Positions 35,346 to 45,400 of a DNA stretch of 64,000 bases are shown one piece after another (the stretch's first letter is position 1; each line of letters opens with the position of its first letter). The translations under genes were made by a program, and so were the position numbers. The stretch is from the NCBI GenBank assembly GCA_902490005.1, contig CABUCM010000003.1, positions 62,001-126,000 of the forward strand, in the 5' to 3' direction. Below the pieces are notes generated by a model. It was not told the DNA's origin. It did not search any database and saw nothing but the letters and a program-made list of their open reading frames with translations. Source of the DNA: an uncultured Ruminiclostridium sp. Its GTDB lineage: Bacteria; Bacillota; Clostridia; Oscillospirales; Acutalibacteraceae.

Positions 35346-35672
35346 GCCCGCGTTTTTCACGGGGATTTATTTTGTCAACGCTTCCCGGGATCAGCTTTTT
35401 TCATTCTCCCTTAGAGCAGACATGTGTTTTGTAACACTAGAGCCATCGGGGGTGACGCGCAAGCTGTGTTCGGGGCTCGCTTTTTGTTGTTTTGTGCTCG
35501 CGTCCAAATGGGTATCTATTTCGTTGCAGTCAGCCAAGCACAGTCTGGATGCAAGAAGCGTTCCCAGCTCTGCTTTTTCTTTCCTTTTTTGGCTGGCCAG
35601 CGTGTCCGCCCATTGGCCCACTATGGACAATAATTCATAGGTACCTGCTTTCAGAATGAGGAGGCAATGAGA
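35346..35672. other. Gene-free stretch before the GIY-YIG gene
   Basis: About 330 bases. Short overlapping open frames occur on both strands but none has a ribosome binding site or recognisable product. No other structure was seen. Confidence 0.5.
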
Positions 35673-35951
35673 ATGGCTAAGCATTACGTCTATTTACTTC
35701 AATGCGCCGACGGGACCATTTACAGCGGATATACCACAGATCTTCTACGGCGAACCGCCGCCCACAACAAAGGCACAGGGGCAAAATATACGCGAGCCAG
35801 GCGCCCGGTTGTCCTAGTCTATCACGAATGCTTCGATACAAAAAATGAAGCAATGCGGCGGGAAGCCGCTTTGAAAAAGCTGTCTCACAAGGAAAAAGTG
35901 AAACTAATTGAAGTTTTTCGGGATGAAAAGACTGCGACAAAAATCAGGTGA
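35673..35951 (+). CDS. GIY-YIG nuclease superfamily protein (YhbQ/YazA type)
   Basis: A 92-residue stand-alone GIY-YIG domain. The signature appears as YVYLLQCADGTIYSGYTTD, with the catalytic-region arginine in LLRRTAAHN and the later glutamate in KNEAMRREAALKKL. Small members of this family have a weak DNA-cleaving activity or unknown roles; it is not a homing endonuclease in an intron here. I prefer the ATG at 35673 over 35667 because the AGGAGG box would sit only 2 bases from the earlier one. Confidence 0.9.
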   Translation: MAKHYVYLLQCADGTIYSGYTTDLLRRTAAHNKGTGAKYTRARRPVVLVYHECFDTKNEAMRREAALKKLSHKEKVKLIEVFRDEKTATKIR

Positions 35952-35990
35952 AAATTTGAATGGCCATATATCTGCCAAAACACGATAACA

Positions 35991-36022
35991 AAGGACAGGC
36001 TCCTAATAAGGAGCCTGTTCTT
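35991..36022. terminator. Bidirectional terminator
   Basis: AAGGACAGGCTCC-TAATAA-GGAGCCTGTTCTT lies between the convergent GIY-YIG and dehydrogenase genes, with A and T runs on the two sides. Confidence 0.85.
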
Positions 36023-36027
36023 TGATT

Positions 36028-37334
36028 TTAAAGGGTATTCACAGTTTTCCTGCCGATGGAATCATAAATTATTTTTTTGCCTTTAAATCGCTCCAAAGGA
36101 TAGCAGTTGCGGCCGTCCAAGATGATAGGCGTTTTCATCCGATTGCAAAACTCCTCCGGAGTCAGGGACTTCACCTCTTCCCACTCGGTAAAAATAAAAC
36201 ACAAATCCGCGCCGTCTAAGGCATCTTCCACCCTATCGCAGTAGGTTAATTTTCCCGGATACAATGCGTCAAACGCTTTTGCCGCCACGGGATCATAAGC
36301 CTTGATCTCCGCGCCGTCATCCAAGAGAATGCCTACGTTGACGATGGAAGGAGCTTCCCGAAGGTCATTGGTTCCCGGCTTAAACGCCAAGCCCAAAACC
36401 GCTATCCGCAGCCCCTCGAAAGAGGAATAATACTGGCGCGCCTTTTTCAACAGCTTCAATTTTTGATTGTCGTTGACTTCAATGGCCGCTTTGATGGTTT
36501 TAAACTCCTGGTCATAATAGTTGCCCAGCCAATGAAGCGCTTTGGTATCTTTAGGGAAGCACGAACCGCCGTAGCCAATGCCGGCTTTCAGAAATTGATT
36601 TCCGATTCGGCTGTCAAAGCCCATACCGGTGGCCACATCCTCGATATTCGCGCCGATCGTCTCGCAGAAATTGGCAATTTCGTTGATATAGGAAATCTTC
36701 AGCGCCAAAAAATCGTTGGAAGCATATTTGATCATTTCCGCGCTGCGGCGGTCAGTCACCAATTTAGGAGCGTCAAAGGTTTCATATACCTTTTCCAAAG
36801 TCTCACGGCATCGCTGATTTTCCGCGCCGATGACAATTCTGGAAGCGTGAAGGGTATCCCGGACCGCAGTGCCCTGAGCCAAAAACTCCGGATTTGAGGC
36901 CACGTCAATCTTGACGGGATGCGCCAAATTCGAACGGATAAATTCCTCCACCTTATCATTCGTACCGATAGGCACCGTGGATTTCACCACGACAACGCAG
37001 TCCTGTTCCACTGATTGGGCGATCTGCTTTGCCACCGTATAAACATATTTTAAATTAGCGGAGCCATCCATTTTTTCCGGAGTTCCGACGCCGATAAATA
37101 TTACCTCCGCATCCCGATACGCCGAGGCGTAATCGGTGGTGAAGGTCAGCCTTTCCATATTTTCAGCCATCAACTCCGGCAGGCCTTCCTCGTAAATAGG
37201 AGAAACGCCTTGCTTCATCAGTTCTACTTTTTTTCGTCTACATCCACACAAGTTACCAAATGCCCATGCTCGGCCAGGCATACGCCGGTCACCAGACCCA
37301 CGTAACCGGTTCCCGCTACCGCAATCTTCATCAT
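36028..37334 (-). CDS. ugd: UDP-glucose 6-dehydrogenase-type nucleotide-sugar dehydrogenase, frameshifted at an A7 run
   Basis: A UDP-glucose/GDP-mannose dehydrogenase family enzyme that oxidises a nucleotide sugar to the uronic acid for surface glycans. The NAD fold starts properly from ATG 37334 (MMKIAVAGTGYVGL) but reaches TAG at codon 37, just after seven As (37228-37234). The rest of the protein, from VELMKQG, continues in the -1 frame: STVPIGT, SNPEFLAQGTA, catalytic GGSCFPKDTKAL and AFKPGTNDLREAP are all intact. One missing A would explain this, as would a sequencing error. However the break is exactly A_AAA_AAG, the classic slippery heptamer, so a -1 shift would restore the normal ~435-residue protein. 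AAAGGA precedes the start. Confidence 0.85.
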
Positions 37335-37352
37335 ATCGGATCCTTTCCATGC

Positions 37353-39941
37353 TTAATATCCAAAATAGTTAAACAAGAAATATACAAAGCCGCTATAGAA
37401 CAAGCTGATAGACGCTATGATCGAAATGATAACAGCAACCTTATGGGCTGGAAGCACTATCATTCCTTCCTGGCGGCACTCCAGTGTTGTTGGCGGGCGC
37501 TCCTTGCCTTCGGTCAATATTTGCAGCAGATAGACCGCGATAAACGCCAAAACAGGGAGCACGCATAGATAATACCTGGTTTGATAAGCCCCCGTATATC
37601 CAGCCACATAAAAATAGGTTTCAAACGCACGCTGGAATTGCATCCAAACTACCGCCGCTAGAGAAACATAAAAGCCAATCAGCATCACAGCATACCGCCT
37701 TGCTTTTTTCACAAAGAACAAAAGGATGGGTACAAAGAAAATTAAAAGCATCAATATACGGTCATAAGACGTCCAATGGTCTAATTTATAAAGGCTGGTG
37801 TGAGAGGCAATTGCAGTCCAGGTGTCAAAAAAGTTTTTCCAATACAGCAAGGAATAATCGAACATAGACAAAATGGTCCTGTCTTCAAAAGGAACAAAAA
37901 ACGGGGACGCCTGATAATACGACGGGTTGACGCTGGCCAGATCAGGCTGCAACGTGTGAAACTTTAAATAAACAAGCACAAAATAAGCCGCCGCTATCAG
38001 ATAAACCGGTAACGAGAGCAAAAATTCCTTGCAGAAAATTAGTTTTACCGATTTATGTTTCACACAATACCAAATCACATAGATAATCGCCGTTAAACCG
38101 ATCAGCATCCCTGCGGTCACCTTGCTCAGCAGCGCTATCACAAAACCGCCCGCGATTAAGAAATACGTTCCATAGTTCTTTTTTTCCTCACAGACGCGCA
38201 GAATCCCCAGGAAAAACAAAACGCAGCCAAGCAGTGTAAACGTGTCGTTATTCACTCCGCTCAGGTTATATAGGAACATCGGCACACTGGTGATAATCGC
38301 GCCATAAAGCAGATGCAGGGCCGGATGTTTTTTGGAAATCCTGGTATAGCCGATATAAAACGCGATGGCCAGCGCCAGCAAGCCAAAAGCAGCCGAGAAA
38401 ACCCGCAGCCTGGTCAAATGGATCAGGAAAGAATTTTCCCCAACAATTTCAATAGGATTACACAGCCGCATCACAAGATAATACAGCGGGGGATGGCCCA
38501 ATTGATTGAGAGAGCCCTCCACAAAGCCGGCGGTAGTTCCAGAAATGCTCAGCATTTGCATCTGGGAAAAATCCGGAATGATTTTTCCGGTCTGCAGCAA
38601 ATAAGCAATATAGGAAATATGCGCCGCCTCATCCGGCGTGTTACCTACATACTGCATATAAAACAGGACTTGCCCCACAGAATAGATAAACACCGCGGCG
38701 TAAATGAGAAATGTAGCCATTTCCGGTTTAATGCGCAGCTTTCGGTAAGCCAGTGTGAAAACAACCAAAACCAGCAGGCAAATCAAAACAAAGATCCTAA
38801 ACTGGGGGATCGGAGAAGGGTTGGTGTAGCCGACGTCGCACCGCAGGGTGGTGCCGGAAACCGCCTGTCCATCCACTGTTAGAACCTGCCCCTCCTCAGC
38901 TAACCCGTTTTCAGCCAGCAGCTGCAGGTCAGCCGGGAAAACCTTGGATAACGGTTCTACCTCTATGGTATAAACAGCCCCAGGCTGAGAGTGGAAATTA
39001 CGAACCTTTAACTCCGCATATCCCATCGCCTGAATTTCTTTTGCCGGGAATACGCCGCTGGCAGCCACCTCTGAATTACTGTCCAGCAGACGGATCCCAA
39101 GCTCTCCAGCCGCTTCCTCCTCCGTTTCGGACAGAGGCGTCTGGAAATACACTCTTACCATCTGGATTTCATCATAGGCCGCCGGAAAGCTCTGACTGAC
39201 AGTGCTGTCTAAGGAAATCCCCTGGGATTCTGGTTCTGTCTCCAGTCCGGTTCCTCCCGCGTTTTCAGCTGCCTCTCCTGAAGCAGGAAGCTGCACCGGC
39301 CGTAAGGAAGGTTCCCGGTTGAAATCGGAATTAAAAAAGATGTAAATCAAAACAATACCGCACAGGACAAACAGCGCGTACCGCAAAAACTTATTCCAGT
39401 CTTTCTGGCGATGTTTGCTCATAAATAAAAGCGTTAGGGCAAATACAACGATAAAGACGCCGGTTAGAACCCACCGAATGCCTAGATTCTGATGAATGGC
39501 GCCATACAGCTGGTTCCTAATTGCGGAATCCAGCTCTAAGCTGTAAGCCCCCTGGTTCTGTAACTGCATCTGAGTACCAACCGCGGAAGTGTAAATCAAG
39601 GCGTCTTTCGAAATATCAAACTCACCGCTGTAGGCCTTTACGCTTTCCAGGACAGGCGCTTGATCGGTATTGGAAACCCGGAATCCTATGCTTTGAAAAC
39701 CGTAGTACAAGGGATCAAAGCGGAACTGGGCTTGCTGGCTGAAAGCCGTCGCTTTGGCCGCCGATTCCTGCCCGGAGCCCCGGTCAATCATCAATTCCAC
39801 TGCCGCTCCATCCTTCACGCCGGAAAACTCCGCTTGCAGCGTCACATGGGCCGCTTTTAACGGATACAGCCACGCAAAGGCCAGGCACACCACAAAAACG
39901 GCGGCGGCAACCAGCTGTTTCTTATGCTCCTGTAATTTCAT
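37353..39941 (-). CDS. Large polytopic membrane protein (DUF2142/GT-C-like glycosyltransferase)
   Basis: An 862-residue protein. One hydrophobic segment at the N-terminus is followed by an extracytoplasmic beta-rich domain, a second segment near residue 155, another soluble region to about 390, and then roughly ten to twelve membrane spans. The loop TPDEAAHISY between early spans resembles the acidic catalytic loop of GT-C glycosyltransferases and the DUF2142 family. The likely role is lipid-linked sugar transfer for a surface polysaccharide or protein glycosylation (inference). It sits between the nucleotide-sugar dehydrogenase and two glycosyltransferases on one strand, so it belongs to the same glycan block. 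Confidence 0.7.
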   Translation of the reverse strand: MKLQEHKKQLVAAAVFVVCLAFAWLYPLKAAHVTLQAEFSGVKDGAAVELMIDRGSGQESAAKATAFSQQAQFRFDPLYYGFQSIGFRVSNTDQAPVLESVKAYSGEFDISKDALIYTSAVGTQMQLQNQGAYSLELDSAIRNQLYGAIHQNLGIRWVLTGVFIVVFALTLLFMSKHRQKDWNKFLRYALFVLCGIVLIYIFFNSDFNREPSLRPVQLPASGEAAENAGGTGLETEPESQGISLDSTVSQSFPAAYDEIQMVRVYFQTPLSETEEEAAGELGIRLLDSNSEVAASGVFPAKEIQAMGYAELKVRNFHSQPGAVYTIEVEPLSKVFPADLQLLAENGLAEEGQVLTVDGQAVSGTTLRCDVGYTNPSPIPQFRIFVLICLLVLVVFTLAYRKLRIKPEMATFLIYAAVFIYSVGQVLFYMQYVGNTPDEAAHISYIAYLLQTGKIIPDFSQMQMLSISGTTAGFVEGSLNQLGHPPLYYLVMRLCNPIEIVGENSFLIHLTRLRVFSAAFGLLALAIAFYIGYTRISKKHPALHLLYGAIITSVPMFLYNLSGVNNDTFTLLGCVLFFLGILRVCEEKKNYGTYFLIAGGFVIALLSKVTAGMLIGLTAIIYVIWYCVKHKSVKLIFCKEFLLSLPVYLIAAAYFVLVYLKFHTLQPDLASVNPSYYQASPFFVPFEDRTILSMFDYSLLYWKNFFDTWTAIASHTSLYKLDHWTSYDRILMLLIFFVPILLFFVKKARRYAVMLIGFYVSLAAVVWMQFQRAFETYFYVAGYTGAYQTRYYLCVLPVLAFIAVYLLQILTEGKERPPTTLECRQEGMIVLPAHKVAVIISIIASISLFYSGFVYFLFNYFGY

Positions 39942-39955
39942 AAACCCTTCCCCAC

Positions 39956-40936
39956 TTACTTCCTAATTTTTGCAATCTCCCGGATTTTATCAGCCAGCTT
40001 CCCCGCGTTGCCCATTTCCACAAAATAGGTTTTATCATCCGCTTCAGAGTAAAGCTCCCGATTAGCGGGGTTTTCTCCAAGGATCATCGGCTTATTCATC
40101 GCTCTGTAAAGGTAGGCCTTGCCGGGAATCGTCCTCTGGGCCTTTCGGATTTCACCATTAAAATGGCCCGCCAGACACAGATCGGAAAAATCGATATATT
40201 GAGCCAGCTCCTCTTGGCTGAGCCAATGGCGGTAATGGATATTTTCTCCCTGAGGTTTTTTAATATCCTCACCGACCGGGCCGATAAAATAAAAACAAAA
40301 ATCCGGATCGTCCTTCAAACGCTCCATGGCCTCCAGCACGATATCAACCCCCTGCAGCGGAAGGACGCTGCCGAAATAGAGCACCGTGAATTTTCCTTGG
40401 GCCTCCGGCGGCTTTTCTCCGTGTCTGGGATAATAAATACTTTCGTCAGCCTCCAGGTACAGCACCCGCAGTTTTTTGGGATCCGCTCCCAGTTCCTCGC
40501 AAAAATACCGTCCATGGGCCTTGGTATCGCAGAGAATCACATCCGCTTTTTTCAGTGTTTTCTCATCAATGCGCAAAAGCCGTTTTCCCACAAAGGAATT
40601 CGGAGAAAACTTTTTCCGGTCAAAGCACAAGGTATCATACATGGAAATAAAAAAATCGATGTAAAGCTTGGCCTTTTTGAACTTAAAACCAAAAAAAGGC
40701 ACGATCAATTGCGGGGCAAACCCCACAAATGCCGCGTCGTATTGTTTGCAGGAGGTAAACAAAAGCTTAAAAAACACCTTAAGAAGCCTTAACGGATAAC
40801 TTTTATCCTTGGCGCCGATGACACAGACCTGCCCCGCCTGCTCCTTCAACAGCCTAAGCTCCTGGGTGTTTCTCAAATAATCTAAATTTTTAGTTGTAAT
40901 AAACAAGACCCGTTTGTTATTAAGTTCTTGAAACAT
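39956..40936 (-). CDS. Glycosyltransferase, GT4-like (GT-B fold)
   Basis: A 326-residue cytoplasmic glycosyltransferase. The C-terminal donor-binding half is clear: FTVLYFGSVLPLQGVDIVLEAM, FIGPVG, and IPGKAYLYRAMNKPMILGEN, though the usual GT4 E-x7-E motif is altered. It most likely adds a sugar to a lipid-linked or nucleotide acceptor. The ATG at 40936 follows an AAAGGAG box; a longer frame to 41014 is not supported by a ribosome binding site. A GC-rich hairpin (near 40982-41012) lies upstream. Confidence 0.8.
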   Translation of the reverse strand: MFQELNNKRVLFITTKNLDYLRNTQELRLLKEQAGQVCVIGAKDKSYPLRLLKVFFKLLFTSCKQYDAAFVGFAPQLIVPFFGFKFKKAKLYIDFFISMYDTLCFDRKKFSPNSFVGKRLLRIDEKTLKKADVILCDTKAHGRYFCEELGADPKKLRVLYLEADESIYYPRHGEKPPEAQGKFTVLYFGSVLPLQGVDIVLEAMERLKDDPDFCFYFIGPVGEDIKKPQGENIHYRHWLSQEELAQYIDFSDLCLAGHFNGEIRKAQRTIPGKAYLYRAMNKPMILGENPANRELYSEADDKTYFVEMGNAGKLADKIREIAKIRK

Positions 40937-41098
40937 TCCAGCTTTCTCCTTTATCCGGCACGCTCTTTTGGGAAAGCGCGCGGGAAGCGGCGGCGTTACG
41001 GGCGCCGCTTCCACATTCCCGCCGTTTTTGAAATTGGGTTAATTTGAAAAAGCGCTATTTCATTTTCACGAAAAACCAAAAGGTTGCGCGAAAGTTTA

Positions 41099-42064
41099 TT
41101 ATTCGTCTGTCTTTTTGTTTTTATCGTGGTCGTAATCCAACCGGCGCACCCTTTCCTGAATATCCTCCAAAAGCTTTCGATTCGAGGCAATCAAATCGGC
41201 CTGCAGGCCGGAGATAAAGGTCTGGAAGCCCAAAAGCAACAAGGTGCTGGCTAAAATCAAGGATTGGATATGCCCGCCGCTTTGTCCCATAAAAAGGTAT
41301 ACAAGGAAGCGAATACCCAGTATTAGACCGATGAGGAAAATAACGCTGCCGATAATGGTAAAAAACCTTAACGGCTTGTACATCATAAACGCCCGAACAA
41401 TGGTCAGCATGGACTTTTTAATATATCCGAACATGCTGTTGAACAGCCTGGATTTTCTCAGCTCAGGATTGGTGCGGATGGGCACCGAGGTGATGGCCAT
41501 TTTGTTTCGTCCCGCCTGGACGATGGTTTCCAGCGTATAGGTGTATTCATTCACTACATTCATTTTCAGAGCCGCCTGGCGGCTGTAAGCCCGGAATCCG
41601 CTGGGAGCGTCCGGCACGTCTGTTTTGGAGGCGACGCGAACGGTCCAGCTTCCGATATGCTGCAGCCTTTTCTTTAAGGGAGAGAAATGCTCCGTATCGT
41701 CAATAGGGCGTTCCCCGATCACGATATCCGCTTTCCCGTCTAAAATCGGACGCACCAGCTTTTCAATATCCGCGCCGCAGTACTGGTTGTCCGCGTCGGT
41801 GTTCACAATAATATCGGCCCCCTGGCGCAGGCAGGCGTCTAATCCCGCCATAAACCCCTTGGCCAGCCCTTTGTTGCACTTAAAATTCACCACGTAGTGG
41901 ACGCCCCAATTTTTGGCCACCTCTACGGTATTGTCCTTGCTTCCGTCGTTGATAATCAAATATTCAATCTCATCTACGCCGTCGATCTGCTTTGGCAGGT
42001 CATTTAAGGCCACCTCTAAGGTTTCCGCCTCGTTATAGCAAGGAATCTGAATAATCAGTTTCAT
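41099..42064 (-). CDS. Family 2 glycosyltransferase with C-terminal membrane anchor (DPM1/polyprenyl-phosphate type)
   Basis: A 321-residue GT-A enzyme. The N-terminal domain has IQIPCYNEAETL, INDGSKDNT, NKGLAKGF and the metal-binding NTDADNQY. After the catalytic domain come two hydrophobic segments (~235-260 and ~275-300) that anchor it to the membrane. Proteins of this shape make polyprenyl-phosphate-linked sugars, the donors for GT-C membrane transferases such as the large neighbour. It would therefore act first in the local glycan pathway (inference). The first ATG is preceded by AAAGGGGAAAA. Confidence 0.9.
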   Translation of the reverse strand: MKLIIQIPCYNEAETLEVALNDLPKQIDGVDEIEYLIINDGSKDNTVEVAKNWGVHYVVNFKCNKGLAKGFMAGLDACLRQGADIIVNTDADNQYCGADIEKLVRPILDGKADIVIGERPIDDTEHFSPLKKRLQHIGSWTVRVASKTDVPDAPSGFRAYSRQAALKMNVVNEYTYTLETIVQAGRNKMAITSVPIRTNPELRKSRLFNSMFGYIKKSMLTIVRAFMMYKPLRFFTIIGSVIFLIGLILGIRFLVYLFMGQSGGHIQSLILASTLLLLGFQTFISGLQADLIASNRKLLEDIQERVRRLDYDHDKNKKTDE

Positions 42065-42451
42065 GAATCGTTTTCCCCTTTTGTTCCTTTATTTTATACA
42101 ATCGCGCAAATATCTAATTCCTAGGCTGTGCCTTTTTTTCACGGAATAGACGGAAAAACAAAACTTTTATATTATTGCGCAAAAGCATAAACCGTCTAAA
42201 ATTGTGTTCATTTTTTACACGTTAGCCACGATATATTGACGTGCGGTATTTTGTGTATTTCTACGTTTTTTCCCTTCGCCCGCCAAATCGTACTAAAATA
42301 TTTTATCATACAGGACAAGGTTTTGCAATCTCAAAAGTAGACGAAGGAACGCCGCGGACGCCTTCTCTTTCAAGACAAATTGCCGCTTGGCGCCTGAAAA
42401 AAGAGGCTTTTGTGACTAAGCGATCTGTTCCAGTGCGGCAAGTGCGGTTAC
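42065..42451. other. Intergenic region, no gene seen
   Basis: About 390 bases between the kinase gene end and the GT2 gene start. It is AT-rich near 42150-42250, probably holding the GT2 promoter, but no -35/-10 pair with good spacing was found. No repeat or RNA structure stands out. Confidence 0.4.
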
Positions 42452-45400
42452 TTAGCCGTCCTCGCCTTCTTTTTTTCGAAAACACGCAGATAACGTCTCT
42501 AAAAGATGCTCCACTGTAAAGGGTTTACTTATGTGGCCGTTCATGCCGTATTGGATCGACTGCCTGGCATCCTCGTCAAAGGCGTTGGCGGTCATCGCGA
42601 TCACCGGAATGGTTCGGGCATCTTCCTTTTCGGAAATCCGAATCGCCTTGGTGGCCTCCAGACCGTTCATCACCGGCATCTGAATATCCATTAAAACCGC
42701 GTCAAAGTAATATGGCTCATTTTTCAAATAAAGATCCACGGCTTCCCTTCCGTTCTGAGCGGTTTCCAGCTGAAATCCTTCCATTTCCAAAAGGGTAACA
42801 GCGATTTCCATATTCAGCTTATTGTCCTCAACCACTAAAAGCCGCTTTCCATCTCCGTGAACAGGTGTTTCCGCTTTTTTCTGCTCTTTAAGCGCCGCCT
42901 GCCCAGCAGGCTTCATCCTTCGATATTTTAAGGAAAGGGTAAAATAAAACTCCGAACCTTCGCCAAGCTGGCTTTTCACCTTCAGCTCTCCGCCCATCAG
43001 CTGCACCAAACGGCTGGAAATCGTCAGCCCCAGGCCGGTTCCGCCGAATTGCCGGGCGGTTATAGCGCTTTCCTGCTCAAAGGACCGGAAAATCCTGCCT
43101 AGAGCCTCCGGCGCGATCCCGATGCCAGTATCCGCAACACTAAATCTGATATACGCCACATCTTTTTCGATTCTTTCAATCTTTGCCTGCGCCGCCACGG
43201 TCCCGCCGGGCTCGGTAAATTTGATGGCGTTGCCGATCAGATTGATAAAAATTTGATTGAATCGAAGTGTATCCAAATAGAAGAAATCTTCTTCCCCACA
43301 CTGTCCGTCAAATAACAGGCTGACGTTCTTTTCCTTCGCCTGGGGAGAAAGCATCTCATGGAGCTGGCGCTCCACAGACACCATTCCCACCCATTCGGGA
43401 TTAATTTCAATTTTGCCGCTTTCAATCCTGGATACCTCCAGAATATCGTTGATCAGCCCCAGCAGATATTGGTTGGAGCGTTCGATTTTATTCAAACAGT
43501 CCAGCGCCTTTTCCCGGTTATCCAAAGACGCCTTGGCGATGGTGGTCATTCCCGCGATAGCGTTCATGGGCGTACGAATTTCATGGGACATCCGGGATAG
43601 GAATTGGGTTTTTGCCAGGCTGACCGCGTCAGAATGCGCTTTTGCCACAAAAGTAGAAATGACTTGAGTCAGTTCTTTCAGCGTTTTTCGATGCTCCTGC
43701 GTCCAAGAAAAGTCTTTTTGGCGGCTTTCAAATCCCAGGTGGCCGGTACAAATTCCAGAGTCCCAAATGGCGCACCGCAGGCAGGAAGCCATAGGGCTCT
43801 CGTCATGAAATTTCCAGCCGCACAACCCGTCGGCGTCATAGTCCCGGGAAAGCTCTTCCAGCCTTCCCGGTTTGATATAATAGGTATTTCCCATTTGCAG
43901 GTCGTTTTTCTCCCTGGCCCACTGATAGGAATAATGAAAGCTGTGGTAATCTCTTTCGATTTCCACAATAGAGACCCGGTCCAGCTGATAATTTTTTCCC
44001 ACTTTGGCCAGAAGCAGGCTGACGGCGTCGTCAAGGCGCTTGGCTTTACCTAAAAATTCCAGCGCCGTATCCGCTATATTCCTCTTTTCGTCCGAGCTTT
44101 TGCTGATGATCTCGTTGAGCAGATACTCCTCGGTGTATACCTGAATCAGCTTAGCGCCCAGCTCGTTGGAAACATCCAGGTAACAGGCCGCCGCGCCTTT
44201 GCCGTGCTTTTTAACATATTGCAGCGTGCTTTCCGCGCACCGGTATAGGCCGTTGTATTCATCCACCACCTCAGTAACGCACATACCGATACTGGCGGAC
44301 ACGTGAAGCCCCTTTTCCTGGTTATAGCAAATCCCCTTGATTCGCTGAGCGATCATGGGGCCCAGATGGCCAGCGCGCTGTTTGCTGCAATTTTTCACAA
44401 ACAACATGAATTCATCTCCGCCCAGGCGCAGGGCAATATCCTCTGGGCCGATGCTGCTTTTGAGCACATCCGCTACCTCTGCTAAAATAGCGTCACCAAA
44501 TACCCAGCCCTCTTCGTCATTGAGTTTCTTGAAATCATCTAAATCTAAAACCATTATGGCGCAAACCTGGTCCTCGGCTTTTTTCTCCATATAATCCCGG
44601 ATCTTTTTTAAGCCGGCTTCCTTGCTATATAACCCGGTAGCACTATCCAAGGAACGGGCCCGCTCCAAAGCCAGCTCCATTTCCTTCTCTTTGGTGATGT
44701 TCTCCACCAATCCCACCATAACGGTTGGGATGCTCCGGTCGTTCTCCTGAATGGCGGACATCGTAATTCGGCTCCACCGGCCATTTTTATCTCTGAACTC
44801 CGCCGCGGCCCGCCTTGCGCCCTTGCGGATTTCCCGGAACAGCCGAATAAGCTCCCCCTTGCTTTCGTCCGCCGCCATATGCCGCATAAGATAACCCGGC
44901 ACGTTCCTTATCTTTTCAGGCAGCTGAAAATAGTCTCCGGTGCGTTTGGGATACACCACCCGGAACCCCTTTGGATAGTAGTAAAACTCGTAAATAGAGG
45001 TATTGCTTAAGGCAAGGCGCAGCAGCTCATTGCTGCCCTCATTCAGAATCAGCAGCTCCTTGTTTTCCTGCTCCATCATTTTCTGCTTGTGGATATCCAG
45101 AAAAACGCTTTGAACCAGCATGGTTCCGTCCGGTTCCGCCCGCATTACCTCCGCCGTGCCGATCACCCATAGGGGCGCCCCGTTTTTCTGCCGCAGCCGA
45201 TACTCAAACTGGGAAGTTTCTCCCGGTTCTTTCATCGACATGGCCGCTTTCAAAGTTGCGGCCCGGTCTTCCTCCACGATTAAATCAGGCAGGTTCCAAT
45301 CCGGCTTCCGCCAAAATTCTTCCGGTGGATAGCCGAAAATCCGAATAGCCTCCCGATTCGCTTTTACAAATTCCACCCTGCCTTCCCGGTCCATCCGGTA

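Noticed and set aside
35323..35640. 105-codon frame after the tRNA-Ser pair
   Set aside because: It begins inside the tRNA terminator hairpin, has no start signal, and overlaps other equally weak frames.
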